From NCBI RefSeq assembly GCF_004135405.1, contig NZ_CP035491.1, forward strand, positions 1,240,001 to 1,304,000: a stretch of DNA of 64,000 bases, given 5' to 3'. Below the pieces are notes generated by a model, which worked only from the letters and a program-made list of their open reading frames with translations, was not told the DNA's origin and did not search any database. Shown here piece by piece: positions 34,840-42,966 of the stretch. How positions within the stretch are numbered: position 1 is the first letter of the stretch; each line of letters starts with the position of its first letter. The position numbers and the translations under genes are program-made. The DNA comes from Agromyces protaetiae (GTDB lineage: Bacteria; Actinomycetota; Actinomycetes; Actinomycetales; Microbacteriaceae).

Positions 34840-34859
34840 CGAGACATCCGGATGTCTCG
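34840..34859. repeat. Head-to-head palindrome of the repeated 10-mer
   Basis: CGAGACATCCGGATGTCTCG is a perfect 20-bp palindrome made of two facing copies of GGATGTCTCG, 14 nt after the DUF4407 stop. Near-identical arrangements occur at 5700, 6772 and 33377. Confidence 0.85.
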
Positions 34860-34900
34860 AATGCATCACCTTGGGACTGTCGGAACGGTCGCCGCCTTCA

Positions 34901-34906
34901 TAGGCT
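34901..34906 (+). promoter_or_regulatory. -10-like hexamer TAGGCT upstream of the baeRF gene
   Basis: TAGGCT is followed 6 nt later by an ATG (34913) that opens no credible gene, so the transcript probably starts there and carries a 49-nt leader. The real gene start at 34962 has its own Shine-Dalgarno GGGGAGGA. Confidence 0.35.
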
Positions 34907-34961
34907 TGGGGGATGCGACACCGCCGTCGCGGTGCGCGAGCTTTCCCCGGGGGAGGAACGA

Positions 34962-36161
34962 ATGAGCGTTCACTACGAGCTGCCCACTGCCGCCGATTTC
35001 GCGGCACTCGCCGGAGCGCACCATCCGGCGATCTCGATCTACGCGTCGACCTCACCGGTCGTCGCCGAACGCGAACGCGCCGAAGTGGCCGTCAAGAGCG
35101 CGTTCGACGAAGCGATCGAGCAGGTCAAACAGGGTGGCGCGTCTGCGGCCGAGATCGAGGCGCTCCGCGCCCGCCGCGACGCGATCCTCGCCGACCAGCA
35201 GCTGTGGGGCGGACTCGCCCGGTCGTTGGCGATCTTCGTCTCGATCGACTTCGAGGAGGTCTTCATCCTCCCGAACCGACTCGACGACGCCGTGCACGTC
35301 GGGTCGCACTTCACGCTCGGCCAGCTCCTGCGGGCGCCGAGCCAAGACCAGGAAGCATTCGCCGTCACCGTCTCGGCGCACGAGTGGGCGCTCTGGCACG
35401 CGACGCCGACGAGCCGCGCCGCGAAGATCGAGGTCAACACGCAGGGCATCTCGAACCTCGACGAGGCGACCAACCGCGAGCCCAACGAGGAGCGCCCGCG
35501 CGGATCGCAGCGCGGCACCGCGAGCCAGGGCGGCGCGAGCCGGCTCACGGGCGACGAGGGCAAGAAGACCCTCCTCGACCTCTACGCCAAGCGCATCATC
35601 GACGTCGTGCGCCACGCGCTCTACGAGCTCGACCCAGATGAGAAGGTGCCCGTCTTCGTGTTCGCGGCCGAGCCGCTCCTCAGCCTCTTCATCGACCGGG
35701 CCCGCAACGCACGTCGCGTGATCGCGGTGCAGGGAGGCTCCGACCGGCTGACCGCAGCCGAGATCGACGAGGCGTTGCGACTGCAGCTCGCGAAGCTCAA
35801 CATCGGCGAGGCGGTCACGCAACTGCACGCGCTCGCGGAGGGCAGCGCCGGACGCGTCGAACGCGACCTCGCCGCGATCGCCCGCGAAGCCGCCGACGGC
35901 GCCGTCGAACGGTTCTGGTTCGACTTCACGACCTCGGTCAACGGCACCCTCGATCGCGACTCCGGCGCGATCGAGTTCGCCGCCGACCACGGCTCGGGCG
36001 ACGCGCTCGCCGACGGCACGCGCGCCGGAGACCTGCTGCCGCAGCTCGCGCTGCTCGTCATCGCCAAGGGCGGCAAAGTCGTCACCGTCCGCGGAGACGA
36101 CCTTCCCGGAGAGGACTGGGCGGGGCCTGCGATGGCCGAACTGCGCTACGCGCTCGCGTAG
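34962..36161 (+). CDS. baeRF-family (bacterial archaeo-eukaryotic release factor-like) protein
   Basis: A 399-residue protein in the bacterial RF1-like (baeRF) superfamily: ISIYASTSPVVAERER in the first domain, the hydrolase-like core around VPVFVFAAEPLLSLFIDRARN, and the C-terminal PQLALLVIAKGGKVVTVRGDDLP. These proteins adopt the release factor/pelota fold, and roles in ribosome rescue have been proposed for some. The GGQ-like catalytic loop is not clearly present. A central Arg/Gly/Ser-rich loop (NREPNEERPRGSQRGTASQ) is probably disordered. Start fixed by GGGGAGGA. Confidence 0.78.
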   Translation: MSVHYELPTAADFAALAGAHHPAISIYASTSPVVAERERAEVAVKSAFDEAIEQVKQGGASAAEIEALRARRDAILADQQLWGGLARSLAIFVSIDFEEVFILPNRLDDAVHVGSHFTLGQLLRAPSQDQEAFAVTVSAHEWALWHATPTSRAAKIEVNTQGISNLDEATNREPNEERPRGSQRGTASQGGASRLTGDEGKKTLLDLYAKRIIDVVRHALYELDPDEKVPVFVFAAEPLLSLFIDRARNARRVIAVQGGSDRLTAAEIDEALRLQLAKLNIGEAVTQLHALAEGSAGRVERDLAAIAREAADGAVERFWFDFTTSVNGTLDRDSGAIEFAADHGSGDALADGTRAGDLLPQLALLVIAKGGKVVTVRGDDLPGEDWAGPAMAELRYALA

Positions 36162-36526
36162 GCGCGCCGCGCCGTACCCGCCGGGATCGTCACGTCGGTC
36201 TCGATCACGGGCACCGTGATCGGATCGCGCCAGCCGAACCGCACGACGATCTCGGTCGCGTCGGAGTCCTCGATGATGGCCTCGACCGGGACGGCCGTGC
36301 GCACACGTGCGCGGCCGTCGGCCGGGGCATGCTCGGTGAGGCCGAGCCACAGGCTCTCGGGATGGGCGACGACACCGGGGTTCGCGGCGGTCAGTTCGAG
36401 GCTCCAGCCGGCGGAGGGCGCGAGCCCGGCCCCCGCGACGCGGATGAGCCGACTGCCGCACGACCGGATCGCGGTCGCGCGGAACCCCGAATCGTGGAAT
36501 TCGCAGTGCAGCGTGTTCTGGGTCAT
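36146..36526 (-). CDS. Conserved hypothetical protein
   Basis: A 126-residue soluble protein of unknown family with an acidic, beta-rich look (TAANPGVVAHPESLWLGLTEHAP, AIIEDSDATEIVVRFGWRDP). The ATG at 36526 is 7 nt downstream of a TAGCGT hexamer, which supports it over the longer frame to 36610. Its 3' end overlaps that of the convergent baeRF gene by 16 nt. No motif gives a function. Confidence 0.6.
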   Translation of the reverse strand: MTQNTLHCEFHDSGFRATAIRSCGSRLIRVAGAGLAPSAGWSLELTAANPGVVAHPESLWLGLTEHAPADGRARVRTAVPVEAIIEDSDATEIVVRFGWRDPITVPVIETDVTIPAGTARRAYASA

Positions 36527-36533
36527 GTCCCCG

Positions 36534-36539
36534 ACGCTA
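36534..36539 (-). promoter_or_regulatory. -10-like hexamer TAGCGT, leaderless
   Basis: On the minus strand, TAGCGT lies 7 nt before the ATG at 36526. Confidence 0.4.
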
Positions 36540-36595
36540 GGGACGAAGGGCGGCGGATGCCTCAGGGCTGGCCCCGAGACATCCGATGATCGTTC

Positions 36596-36601
36596 TAGGG
36601 T
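36596..36601 (+). promoter_or_regulatory. -10-like hexamer TAGGGT, leaderless
   Basis: TAGGGT lies 7 nt before the ATG at 36609. Confidence 0.4.
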
Positions 36602-36608
36602 GGTGACC

Positions 36609-37610
36609 ATGCGCTTCGGAATGTTCGTCCCTCAAGGCTGGCGGTACGACCTCGTGGGCATCGCGCCCGCCGAACAGTGGCAGGTGATGCACGGCGTCGC
36701 CGCCGCGGCGGACCGCGACGGCTCCCCGTGGGAGTCGATCTGGGTCTACGACCACTTCCACACGACCCCTGTGCCGAGCCCCACCGAGGCCACCCACGAA
36801 GCCTGGTCGCTCGTCAACGCGTTCGCCGCGTCGACCTCGCGCGTCCGCATCGGGCAGATGTGCACGTGCATGGGCTACCGCAACCCCGCCTACCTCGCCA
36901 AAGTCGCCGCGACCGCCGACCTCATCTCGGGCGGCCGCGTCGAGATGGGCATCGGCGGCGGCTGGTACGAGCACGAATGGCGGGCCTACGGCTACGGATT
37001 CCCCGACGTGCCCGACCGACTCAAGATGCTCCGCGAAGGCGTCGAGATCATGCACCAGGCGTGGACGACCGGCAGCGCGACCCTCGACGGCGAGTACTAC
37101 CGGGTCGACGGCGCGATCGTGCAGCCGCAGCCCCTGCAGCCCGGCGGCATCCCCATCTGGATCGCGGGCGGCGGCGAGAAGGTCACCCTCCGCATCGCGG
37201 CGAAGTACGCGTCCTACACCAACTTCTACGGTGGGATCGAGGAATTCGCCCGCAAGAGCGAGATCCTCCGCGGTCACACCGACCGCCTCGGGCGCGACTT
37301 CGACTCGATCACGCGGTCGGCGAACTTCAACACGATCATCGGCACCGACGCGGCCGACGTCGAGCGCCGGCTCGCCGCCGTCGAGGCGCGCGTGGCACCG
37401 TACCTCGGGCCCGACGGGACCGCCCGGTACCTCGCCGCGTTCCGGTCCGAGGCGGGCGCCCTCGTCGGCACTCCGCAGCAGATCGTCGACCGGCTCTCGG
37501 CCGCGCGCGACGCCGGGCTCGGATACGCGATCCACTACTTCCCCGAAGCGGCGTACGACCGTTCCGGAATCGAGCTGTTCGAGCGCGAGGTCATCCCCGC
37601 GCTCGGGTGA
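36609..37610 (+). CDS. LLM-class F420-dependent oxidoreductase
   Basis: A 333-residue luciferase-like protein close to the F420-dependent group (TIGR03560-type): SIWVYDHFHTTPVPSPTEATHEAWSLVNAFAASTSRVRIGQMCTCMGYRNPAYLAK in parts and ISGGRVEMGIGGGWYEHEWRAYGY. It probably reduces or oxidises an unknown substrate with F420. Leaderless start at 36609. Monocistronic. Confidence 0.85.
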   Translation: MRFGMFVPQGWRYDLVGIAPAEQWQVMHGVAAAADRDGSPWESIWVYDHFHTTPVPSPTEATHEAWSLVNAFAASTSRVRIGQMCTCMGYRNPAYLAKVAATADLISGGRVEMGIGGGWYEHEWRAYGYGFPDVPDRLKMLREGVEIMHQAWTTGSATLDGEYYRVDGAIVQPQPLQPGGIPIWIAGGGEKVTLRIAAKYASYTNFYGGIEEFARKSEILRGHTDRLGRDFDSITRSANFNTIIGTDAADVERRLAAVEARVAPYLGPDGTARYLAAFRSEAGALVGTPQQIVDRLSAARDAGLGYAIHYFPEAAYDRSGIELFEREVIPALG

Positions 37611-37664
37611 GCGTGCGCGCGCACGGCAGGCGCCTGCGCCGTAGGTTTGCGCGGCCGCTTGGGC

Positions 37665-37946
37665 TTACGCGGCCGCCTCGGCGTACGCGTCGAGCTTCGC
37701 GCCGAGCTCGGCGTCGCTCGGCTCGGTGAAGTGCTCGCCGTCGGGGAAGATCACGACGGGGATGTTCGTGCGGCCCGAGATGGCCTTCGCGGTGTCGGCG
37801 GCCTCGGGGGTCGCGATGAGGTCGACGTAGTCGTAGTCGATGCCGCGGCGGTCGAGGAGGGCCTTCGACCGGCGGCAGTCGCCGCACCAGTCGGCGCCGT
37901 ACATCGTGATGCGGGCAGGGGTGAGCGCGGGGGAAGCGATGGTCAT
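37665..37946 (-). CDS. Glutaredoxin-like protein (mycoredoxin-type)
   Basis: A 93-residue thioredoxin-fold protein with the redox motif W-C21-G-D-C24 and the cis-proline loop TNIPVVIFPDG. Actinobacteria use such proteins with mycothiol, so it likely reduces mixed disulfides. TAGGGT lies 6 nt before the ATG. Confidence 0.87.
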   Translation of the reverse strand: MTIASPALTPARITMYGADWCGDCRRSKALLDRRGIDYDYVDLIATPEAADTAKAISGRTNIPVVIFPDGEHFTEPSDAELGAKLDAYAEAAA

Positions 37947-37952
37947 GCGAAT

Positions 37953-37958
37953 ACCCTA
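37953..37958 (-). promoter_or_regulatory. -10-like hexamer TAGGGT, leaderless
   Basis: On the minus strand TAGGGT lies 6 nt before the ATG at 37946. Confidence 0.4.
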
Positions 37959-38046
37959 CGTCGGTACCCTGTGCGGTATTCCCAGGTGCCGGATGCCTCG
38001 TGGTCGGCGGATGCTCCGGGGCAGGTGCGCCTCGACGAGAGCCGGT

Positions 38047-41000
38047 TCACCCCGCCGTGGGCGTGTGCACGTCGGCCCCGACGAGCCGGATGAACGCGCT
38101 CAGCTGTGCGACGCCTTCGGCCTTGCGCGGGAGCGCGTCGAGGAGCCCCGGCGAGTAGAGCAGGAACGCCGCCCACTTCGCCCGCGAGATCGCGACGTTG
38201 AGTCGGTTCTTGAGGAGCAGGAACTCGATCCCGCGCGGAGCGGACGCCGCGGACGACGCCGCGAGCGAGATGATCGCGACGGCGGCCTCCTGCCCCTGGA
38301 ACTTGTCGACCGTGCCGACCGGGACCTCGGTGTAGCCGGCGGCGTCGAGCGCCTCGCGGACGGTCGAGAGTTGGGCGTTGTACGGGGTCACGACGATGAG
38401 GTCGGTCTGGGCGAGCGGCGCGGGCGCCTTCTGTCGAGGCCCGTCGTCGCCGTCGGTCGCGTCGGTCCAGCGTCGGCCGAGGAGCGCGCGGACGAGTTCG
38501 ACGACCTGTTCGGCCTCTTCGGGTGAGTAGGTCGTGTTGCCCTCGTGCGCGACGGGGATGGCGCGGAGTCCGGGCGCGACGCCCTCGAGGTCGCGAAGCG
38601 ACGTGACGACGTTCGACTCGAGCGCCCCCTCGTACGACAGCTTCGAGACAGGGGCGGAGATCGCAGGATGCATGCGGCGACTCTCGGCGAGGAAGTAGCC
38701 GAACTCGTCGGGCAGCACATCATGGCCGTCGGCGATCCAGCCGAGTGCCGACGTGTCGACGGGCTCGGGGTGGATCGCCTGGCTCACCTGGGGCAGTTGC
38801 TGCGGGTCGCCGAGGAGCAGCAGGTTGCGGGCGGCGACCGACACCGCGATCGTCGACGCGAGCGAGAACTGCCCCGCTTCGTCGATGACGAGGAGATCGA
38901 GCGACCCGCGCGGGATGCGTCGCACGTTGCAGAAGTCCCACGAGGTGCCGCCGACGACGTACCCGGCGGACTGCTGGGCGATGAAGTCGACGATGCCGTC
39001 TTTCTTGGCGAAGCTCGTGAAGCGGTGCGCGGCGGAGTCGTCACCCGACTTCAAGGCTTTGCCGACGAGCGCGGCGTCGAGCCCGGCTCCGACGACGGCG
39101 TCGAGGACGTTCTCGACGACTGCGTGCGACTGCGAGACGACGCCGATCTTGTACCCGTGGTCGGCGACGAGCCGGGCGATCGCATGGGAGGCGACATAGG
39201 TCTTGCCGGTGCCGGGCGGGCCCTGCACCGCGAGATAGGAACGGTCGAGGCGCCGCACGGAGGCGACGACCGCGGCGGTGTAGTCGTGAGCGGTCGTGAC
39301 GGGCGCCAGCGGATCGCGGTCGACGATGCGCGGCGGTCGTCGGCGGAGTACGTCCATCGCGGGATTCGCGGGAGGGTCGGGGTGGGTGCGCGGGATGACC
39401 GACGCCCACTCCGCGATCGCCTCGGCGAGCGCCTTGGTCGGCGGCGGCGGCCCCGGGGCGATCGCCATCGGCAGGGCCGTCCACTCGATATCGGGGTCGC
39501 CGCTCTCTTCGACGACGACGCGCTCGTCGTCGGCCTCGATGATCTTGGCGTTCGTCCACGCTCGGTCGCCGGGCCGTCGCGACTGCGACGGCATGGGCGC
39601 GGGCCAGTCGTAGAAGAGGAAGACGTCGGAGCCGACGCCGAGTTTCGATCCCGGCGCGACGCGACCTGACAGCTCGACTTCGCGGCGCGGCTTCGTCCAC
39701 CGGTCTTCGGTGTACCAGGGCTGCACGACACGCGACCGCGTGGGATCGACGATGAGCACCTCGCGGTTGTCTTCCCACGAGTCGACGGGTTGATCAGCGC
39801 GGAAGAAGTGCTCCCACCAGAAGCTCTTCGACTCGCGCGCGTGGTAGTCGATCGCGGCGGAGGCGAGCGCGAGCGCTTCATGATCGGCGTCGCGCGGAGC
39901 GCCCGGCTCTGCGGGCCCCGCGAGCGCACGCAGTTCGACCGCGAGCGGGGACGGCTCGTAGACCTTGCCGGATGCTTCGGCGAGGAAGTCGTTCGGGACG
40001 GGCGCGACGCGCTCGCGCCGTGCGATCTCGAGCAGCCAGTCGCGAAGGCGGCGGGTGGAGACGCAGTCGTACCGGTTGTAGTCGGCGAGGTCGTCGAGCA
40101 CACGGCGCGACTCCTCGAGGTCGGCGGGGTCGGCCGATTCGCCGAGTTGCCGTGCGCGGACGTATTCGGTGATGGAGTCGCCGCCCGACTTGACGTCGGC
40201 CTCGCGCAGTTCGGTGCCCATGTAGAGCGGCTCGAGCTTCTTGATCGAGTACGACCTGCTGCCGACCCGTACGCCGCGCTTGACGATGGGGTAGAGGTCG
40301 ACGAGCACGCCGTCGGCGAGGAGCTGGTCGACGTCGTGCTCGCCGATGCCGTGGCGGGCGGCGATCGACGTCAGGTGCGTGCGCTCGTAGCTCGCGTAGT
40401 GGTAGATGTGCAGCCCCGGGTTCGCCTGACGACGCAGCTTCACGAGTTCGAGGAACCGCACGAGGGCGTCGCGCTCTTCGGCGAAGGAGTGGGCCCACAG
40501 TGCCGTGTACTGATCTCGCTCGTCGACCCACCCCCACAGGTAGTCGAGGTTCCACTCGCCGCCCTCGCCCTCGGTGTAGAGCGGGTCGCCCTCGAAGTCG
40601 AAGAACAGGTCGCCGGGGTTCGGCTCGGGGATGGCCGACAGGGCGCGTGCCTCGCGCACCTCGACGGGCGGCGGCAGCGGCGGATCGTCGGGCGAGCCGG
40701 TGCCGGATGCCTCGGCCTCGGCCTGTGCGGCCTCGTGCTCGAGTTGCAGCCGCGCTTGCGCGCGGAGATTATCGATCGTCGAATCGATCATGCCGGGTAC
40801 CGGGCCGTGCGACGCGGCGAGCTCGTCGATCGTCGTGATGCCCGCGGCCGCGAGCGGCTCGCGCTGGGTGGTGCGCAGCGACCCGACGAGGAGCACATCG
40901 CGGTGCGCCTGCACCTCGAGCTCGCACGTCGGGCAGCGGCCGTCGTGCGCGTACCGGCGGTCGCCCCACTCGACTGGACCGTCGGCCGCGACCCGCTCGT

Positions 41001-41598
41001 CGACGAGCTGCCGCAGGCGCGCGACGCGCTGCAGGTAGACGGGTCGGATGTCGTCGAGACGGTGCTCGCTCGTCGACCCGTCGCCGAGGAGGAGCTCGAC
41101 CGTGTCGTCGCACGGGATGCCGAGCCGATCGAGCTGCTCGGCGTACGCCGCGAGCTGCAGCAGCGCCGTGACGCGGGCGTGCCGCGCGAGCTTGGCGTCT
41201 TGCACGCGGTAGCGGCCGTCGGAGCGTCGGACGAGGAAGTCGGCGAAGCCGATGAACCCCCGGGTGGCGAACGTCGCCTGGTAGACGACCGGCGAGCCCG
41301 ATTCGAGTGCCGCCCGCGTCTCGGCCACGGCGGCGGCGACCGCCTCGACGTCGCGCACGTCGGGCTGCTCGATCGAGACGACGCCGTCGCCGAATCGCTC
41401 GCGGTAGCGCTCGAGGATCTGCAGCTCGTGGACTGTGCCGAGCGAACCCGCGCGGGCGAGCATGGCGTCGTCGTCCTTCGCGAAGAGCGTTTCGCGCCCG
41501 AGCTTCACGTCGAGTTCGCGGAGGAACGCGAACTCGCAGTCCGAGGCCTTCTTGAGGTCGCTCGCGCTCGTGGTCACGGCGCCGTCGACGACGAACAT
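38047..41598 (-). CDS. TM0106-family RecB-like nuclease fused to SF1 helicase
   Basis: A 1183-residue multidomain protein. The N-terminal 300 residues hold a PD-(D/E)XK RecB-like nuclease (FIGFADFLVRR...YRVQDAKLARHARV, with the D-x-K pair) and a cysteine site (CPTC), followed by an RNase H-like region (DLFFDFEGDPLYT). The C-terminal 400 residues are an SF1 helicase: Walker A GPPGTGKT near residue 793, DEAGQ near 903, and TVDKFQGQEAAVAI near the end. Similar single proteins occur in many actinobacteria; a role in DNA repair or defence has been suggested. Shine-Dalgarno GGAGGCG precedes the ATG. Confidence 0.88.
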   Translation of the reverse strand: MFVVDGAVTTSASDLKKASDCEFAFLRELDVKLGRETLFAKDDDAMLARAGSLGTVHELQILERYRERFGDGVVSIEQPDVRDVEAVAAAVAETRAALESGSPVVYQATFATRGFIGFADFLVRRSDGRYRVQDAKLARHARVTALLQLAAYAEQLDRLGIPCDDTVELLLGDGSTSEHRLDDIRPVYLQRVARLRQLVDERVAADGPVEWGDRRYAHDGRCPTCELEVQAHRDVLLVGSLRTTQREPLAAAGITTIDELAASHGPVPGMIDSTIDNLRAQARLQLEHEAAQAEAEASGTGSPDDPPLPPPVEVREARALSAIPEPNPGDLFFDFEGDPLYTEGEGGEWNLDYLWGWVDERDQYTALWAHSFAEERDALVRFLELVKLRRQANPGLHIYHYASYERTHLTSIAARHGIGEHDVDQLLADGVLVDLYPIVKRGVRVGSRSYSIKKLEPLYMGTELREADVKSGGDSITEYVRARQLGESADPADLEESRRVLDDLADYNRYDCVSTRRLRDWLLEIARRERVAPVPNDFLAEASGKVYEPSPLAVELRALAGPAEPGAPRDADHEALALASAAIDYHARESKSFWWEHFFRADQPVDSWEDNREVLIVDPTRSRVVQPWYTEDRWTKPRREVELSGRVAPGSKLGVGSDVFLFYDWPAPMPSQSRRPGDRAWTNAKIIEADDERVVVEESGDPDIEWTALPMAIAPGPPPPTKALAEAIAEWASVIPRTHPDPPANPAMDVLRRRPPRIVDRDPLAPVTTAHDYTAAVVASVRRLDRSYLAVQGPPGTGKTYVASHAIARLVADHGYKIGVVSQSHAVVENVLDAVVGAGLDAALVGKALKSGDDSAAHRFTSFAKKDGIVDFIAQQSAGYVVGGTSWDFCNVRRIPRGSLDLLVIDEAGQFSLASTIAVSVAARNLLLLGDPQQLPQVSQAIHPEPVDTSALGWIADGHDVLPDEFGYFLAESRRMHPAISAPVSKLSYEGALESNVVTSLRDLEGVAPGLRAIPVAHEGNTTYSPEEAEQVVELVRALLGRRWTDATDGDDGPRQKAPAPLAQTDLIVVTPYNAQLSTVREALDAAGYTEVPVGTVDKFQGQEAAVAIISLAASSAASAPRGIEFLLLKNRLNVAISRAKWAAFLLYSPGLLDALPRKAEGVAQLSAFIRLVGADVHTPTAG

Positions 41599-41723
41599 GC
41601 GGCGCCTCCTGTCGGGTCGGTCCGGTCGGGTTCCGGAACGACTTCACCGTATCCGCCGCCGCCGACATCGACGTCGAAACGCGCGTGGCACGAGACATCC
41701 GCCGCTCTGTCGCCCGTCGCGAC

Positions 41724-41729
41724 TACGCT
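41724..41729 (+). promoter_or_regulatory. -10-like hexamer TACGCT, leaderless
   Basis: TACGCT lies 7 nt before the ATG at 41737. Confidence 0.4.
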
Positions 41730-41736
41730 TGCCGCC

Positions 41737-42135
41737 ATGGACTGGGAGGGCGTCCGTCGGCTCGCGCTGAGCTTCCCCGACACCGCCGAGAAGGTGAGTT
41801 TCGGGTCGCCGCACTGGCGCGTGCACGACAAGGGGTTCGTGTGGGAGCGGCCGCTGCGCAAGGTCGACCTCGCGCATCTCGGCCTCGACGGGCAGCCAGG
41901 CCCCGTGCTCGGCGTGCGCGTCGAAGACGAAGGCACGAAGCTCGCGCTCATCGAAGAAGACCCCGACGTCTTTTTCACCGTGCCGCACTTCGACGGCTGG
42001 CCCGCGATCCTCGTGCGCCTCGACCGCATCGCCGACGGCCGCCTCGTCGAGCTCGTCGCCGAGGCCTGGCTCACGATGGCGCCCGTGAAGGTCGCGCGTG
42101 CGTGGCTCAGCGAGCACGCGACATCCGGTCTCTGA
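41737..42135 (+). CDS. MmcQ/YjbR family protein
   Basis: A 132-residue protein with the YjbR fold: WEGVRRLALSFPDTAEKVSFGSPHWRVHDKGFVW in parts, VEDEGTKLALIEEDPDVFFTVPHFDGWPAILVRLDRI and a C-terminal AWLTMAPVKVARAWL. Family members are small DNA-binding-like proteins of unknown cellular role. ATG chosen with the TACGCT hexamer. Two GGATGTCTCG copies follow the stop. Confidence 0.87.
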   Translation: MDWEGVRRLALSFPDTAEKVSFGSPHWRVHDKGFVWERPLRKVDLAHLGLDGQPGPVLGVRVEDEGTKLALIEEDPDVFFTVPHFDGWPAILVRLDRIADGRLVELVAEAWLTMAPVKVARAWLSEHATSGL

Positions 42136-42177
42136 CGCGCGAGCGGATGTCTCGAATCGAGCGGATGTCTCGCGCCG

Positions 42178-42882
42178 CTACTCTGCGGCCGGCCGCGCGT
42201 CGAGGGTGCCGCGCGGAACGCCGAGCATCCCCTCGACCGCGCGCGCGATGAGCGCCCCCCGGTAGGCCTCCTCGCCCCAGTGCACGAGGGCGTGCGCGTT
42301 GAGGCCGTCGAGCATGCCGAGGAGCTGGCGGGCGACCGTCGCAGGGTCGTCGGTCTCGAACCGTCCGGCCGCGACGCCGTCAGCAAGGATGCCCTCGACG
42401 AGCCGCTGCCAGGCATCCATCTGGCCTCTGACCGCCTGCGCGAGCCGCGCGTTCCGCCGGCCGATCGCCCACCCGTCGACCCACACGAGCGTGACGTCGT
42501 CGCGGACGTCGTCGAGCACGGTCGCGAGGAGCTCGGCGAGCTGCGCGGCCGGGTCGTGACGCTCGTGCACGAGCGCGTCGACCTCGTCGAGCTCGGCCGC
42601 GACGATCGCCGTGAAGGTGTCGGCGACGAGCTGATCCATGTTGGGCTGGTAGTGGGCGACGAGGGCGGGGGCGACGCCCACGTGCGCGCCGACGGCGCGC
42701 AGGGTGATCGCGGCGAGGCCCGCTTCGAGCGCGAGCGACCGCGCGGCGTCCGCGATCTCGGCGCGCCTGACCTCGGGCGGCTTGCGGGCCGCGCGGGCAC
42801 GCACCTGAACCGCCGCTGCGAGCGCAGCCTCAGCAGGCGACTCGGTCGGCAGCTCCGCCGGATCGATCGATCGTCTTGACAT
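42178..42882 (-). CDS. TetR-family regulator
   Basis: A 234-residue TetR protein: ADAARSLALEAGLAAITLRAVGAHVGVAPALVAHYQPNMDQLVADTF contains the helix-turn-helix (about residues 45-90). A 40-residue Ala/Arg-rich segment precedes it. It is divergent from the NCS1 permease-agmatine deiminase-amidase genes, and a 20-bp palindrome lies between the two starts, so it likely represses that operon and itself. Effector unknown; a substrate of the operon is likely. Confidence 0.87.
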   Translation of the reverse strand: MSRRSIDPAELPTESPAEAALAAAVQVRARAARKPPEVRRAEIADAARSLALEAGLAAITLRAVGAHVGVAPALVAHYQPNMDQLVADTFTAIVAAELDEVDALVHERHDPAAQLAELLATVLDDVRDDVTLVWVDGWAIGRRNARLAQAVRGQMDAWQRLVEGILADGVAAGRFETDDPATVARQLLGMLDGLNAHALVHWGEEAYRGALIARAVEGMLGVPRGTLDARPAAE

Positions 42883-42890
42883 CGCGCCCC

Positions 42891-42896
42891 AGTCTA
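42891..42896 (-). promoter_or_regulatory. -10-like hexamer TAGACT for the tetR gene
   Basis: On the minus strand TAGACT lies 8 nt before the ATG at 42882, just next to the operator region. Confidence 0.4.
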
Positions 42897-42913
42897 TGTA
42901 GCGTCACCTCAAT

Positions 42914-42933
42914 TATTGATCGCATGATCAATA
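42914..42933. promoter_or_regulatory. Operator palindrome TATTGATCGCATGATCAATA
   Basis: Perfect 8-bp arms around GCAT in the 84-nt gap between the divergent TetR and permease genes. Typical size and symmetry for a TetR dimer; AT-rich against a GC-rich background. Confidence 0.75.
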
Positions 42934-42966
42934 CAGATCGAGTCCCCGATCCGAGAGCAGCACGCC

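Noticed and set aside
34913..35641. Leaderless ATG at 34913 opening a 242-residue frame
   Set aside because: The product is Arg-rich and overlaps the conserved baeRF gene. The baeRF start at 34962 has its own Shine-Dalgarno.
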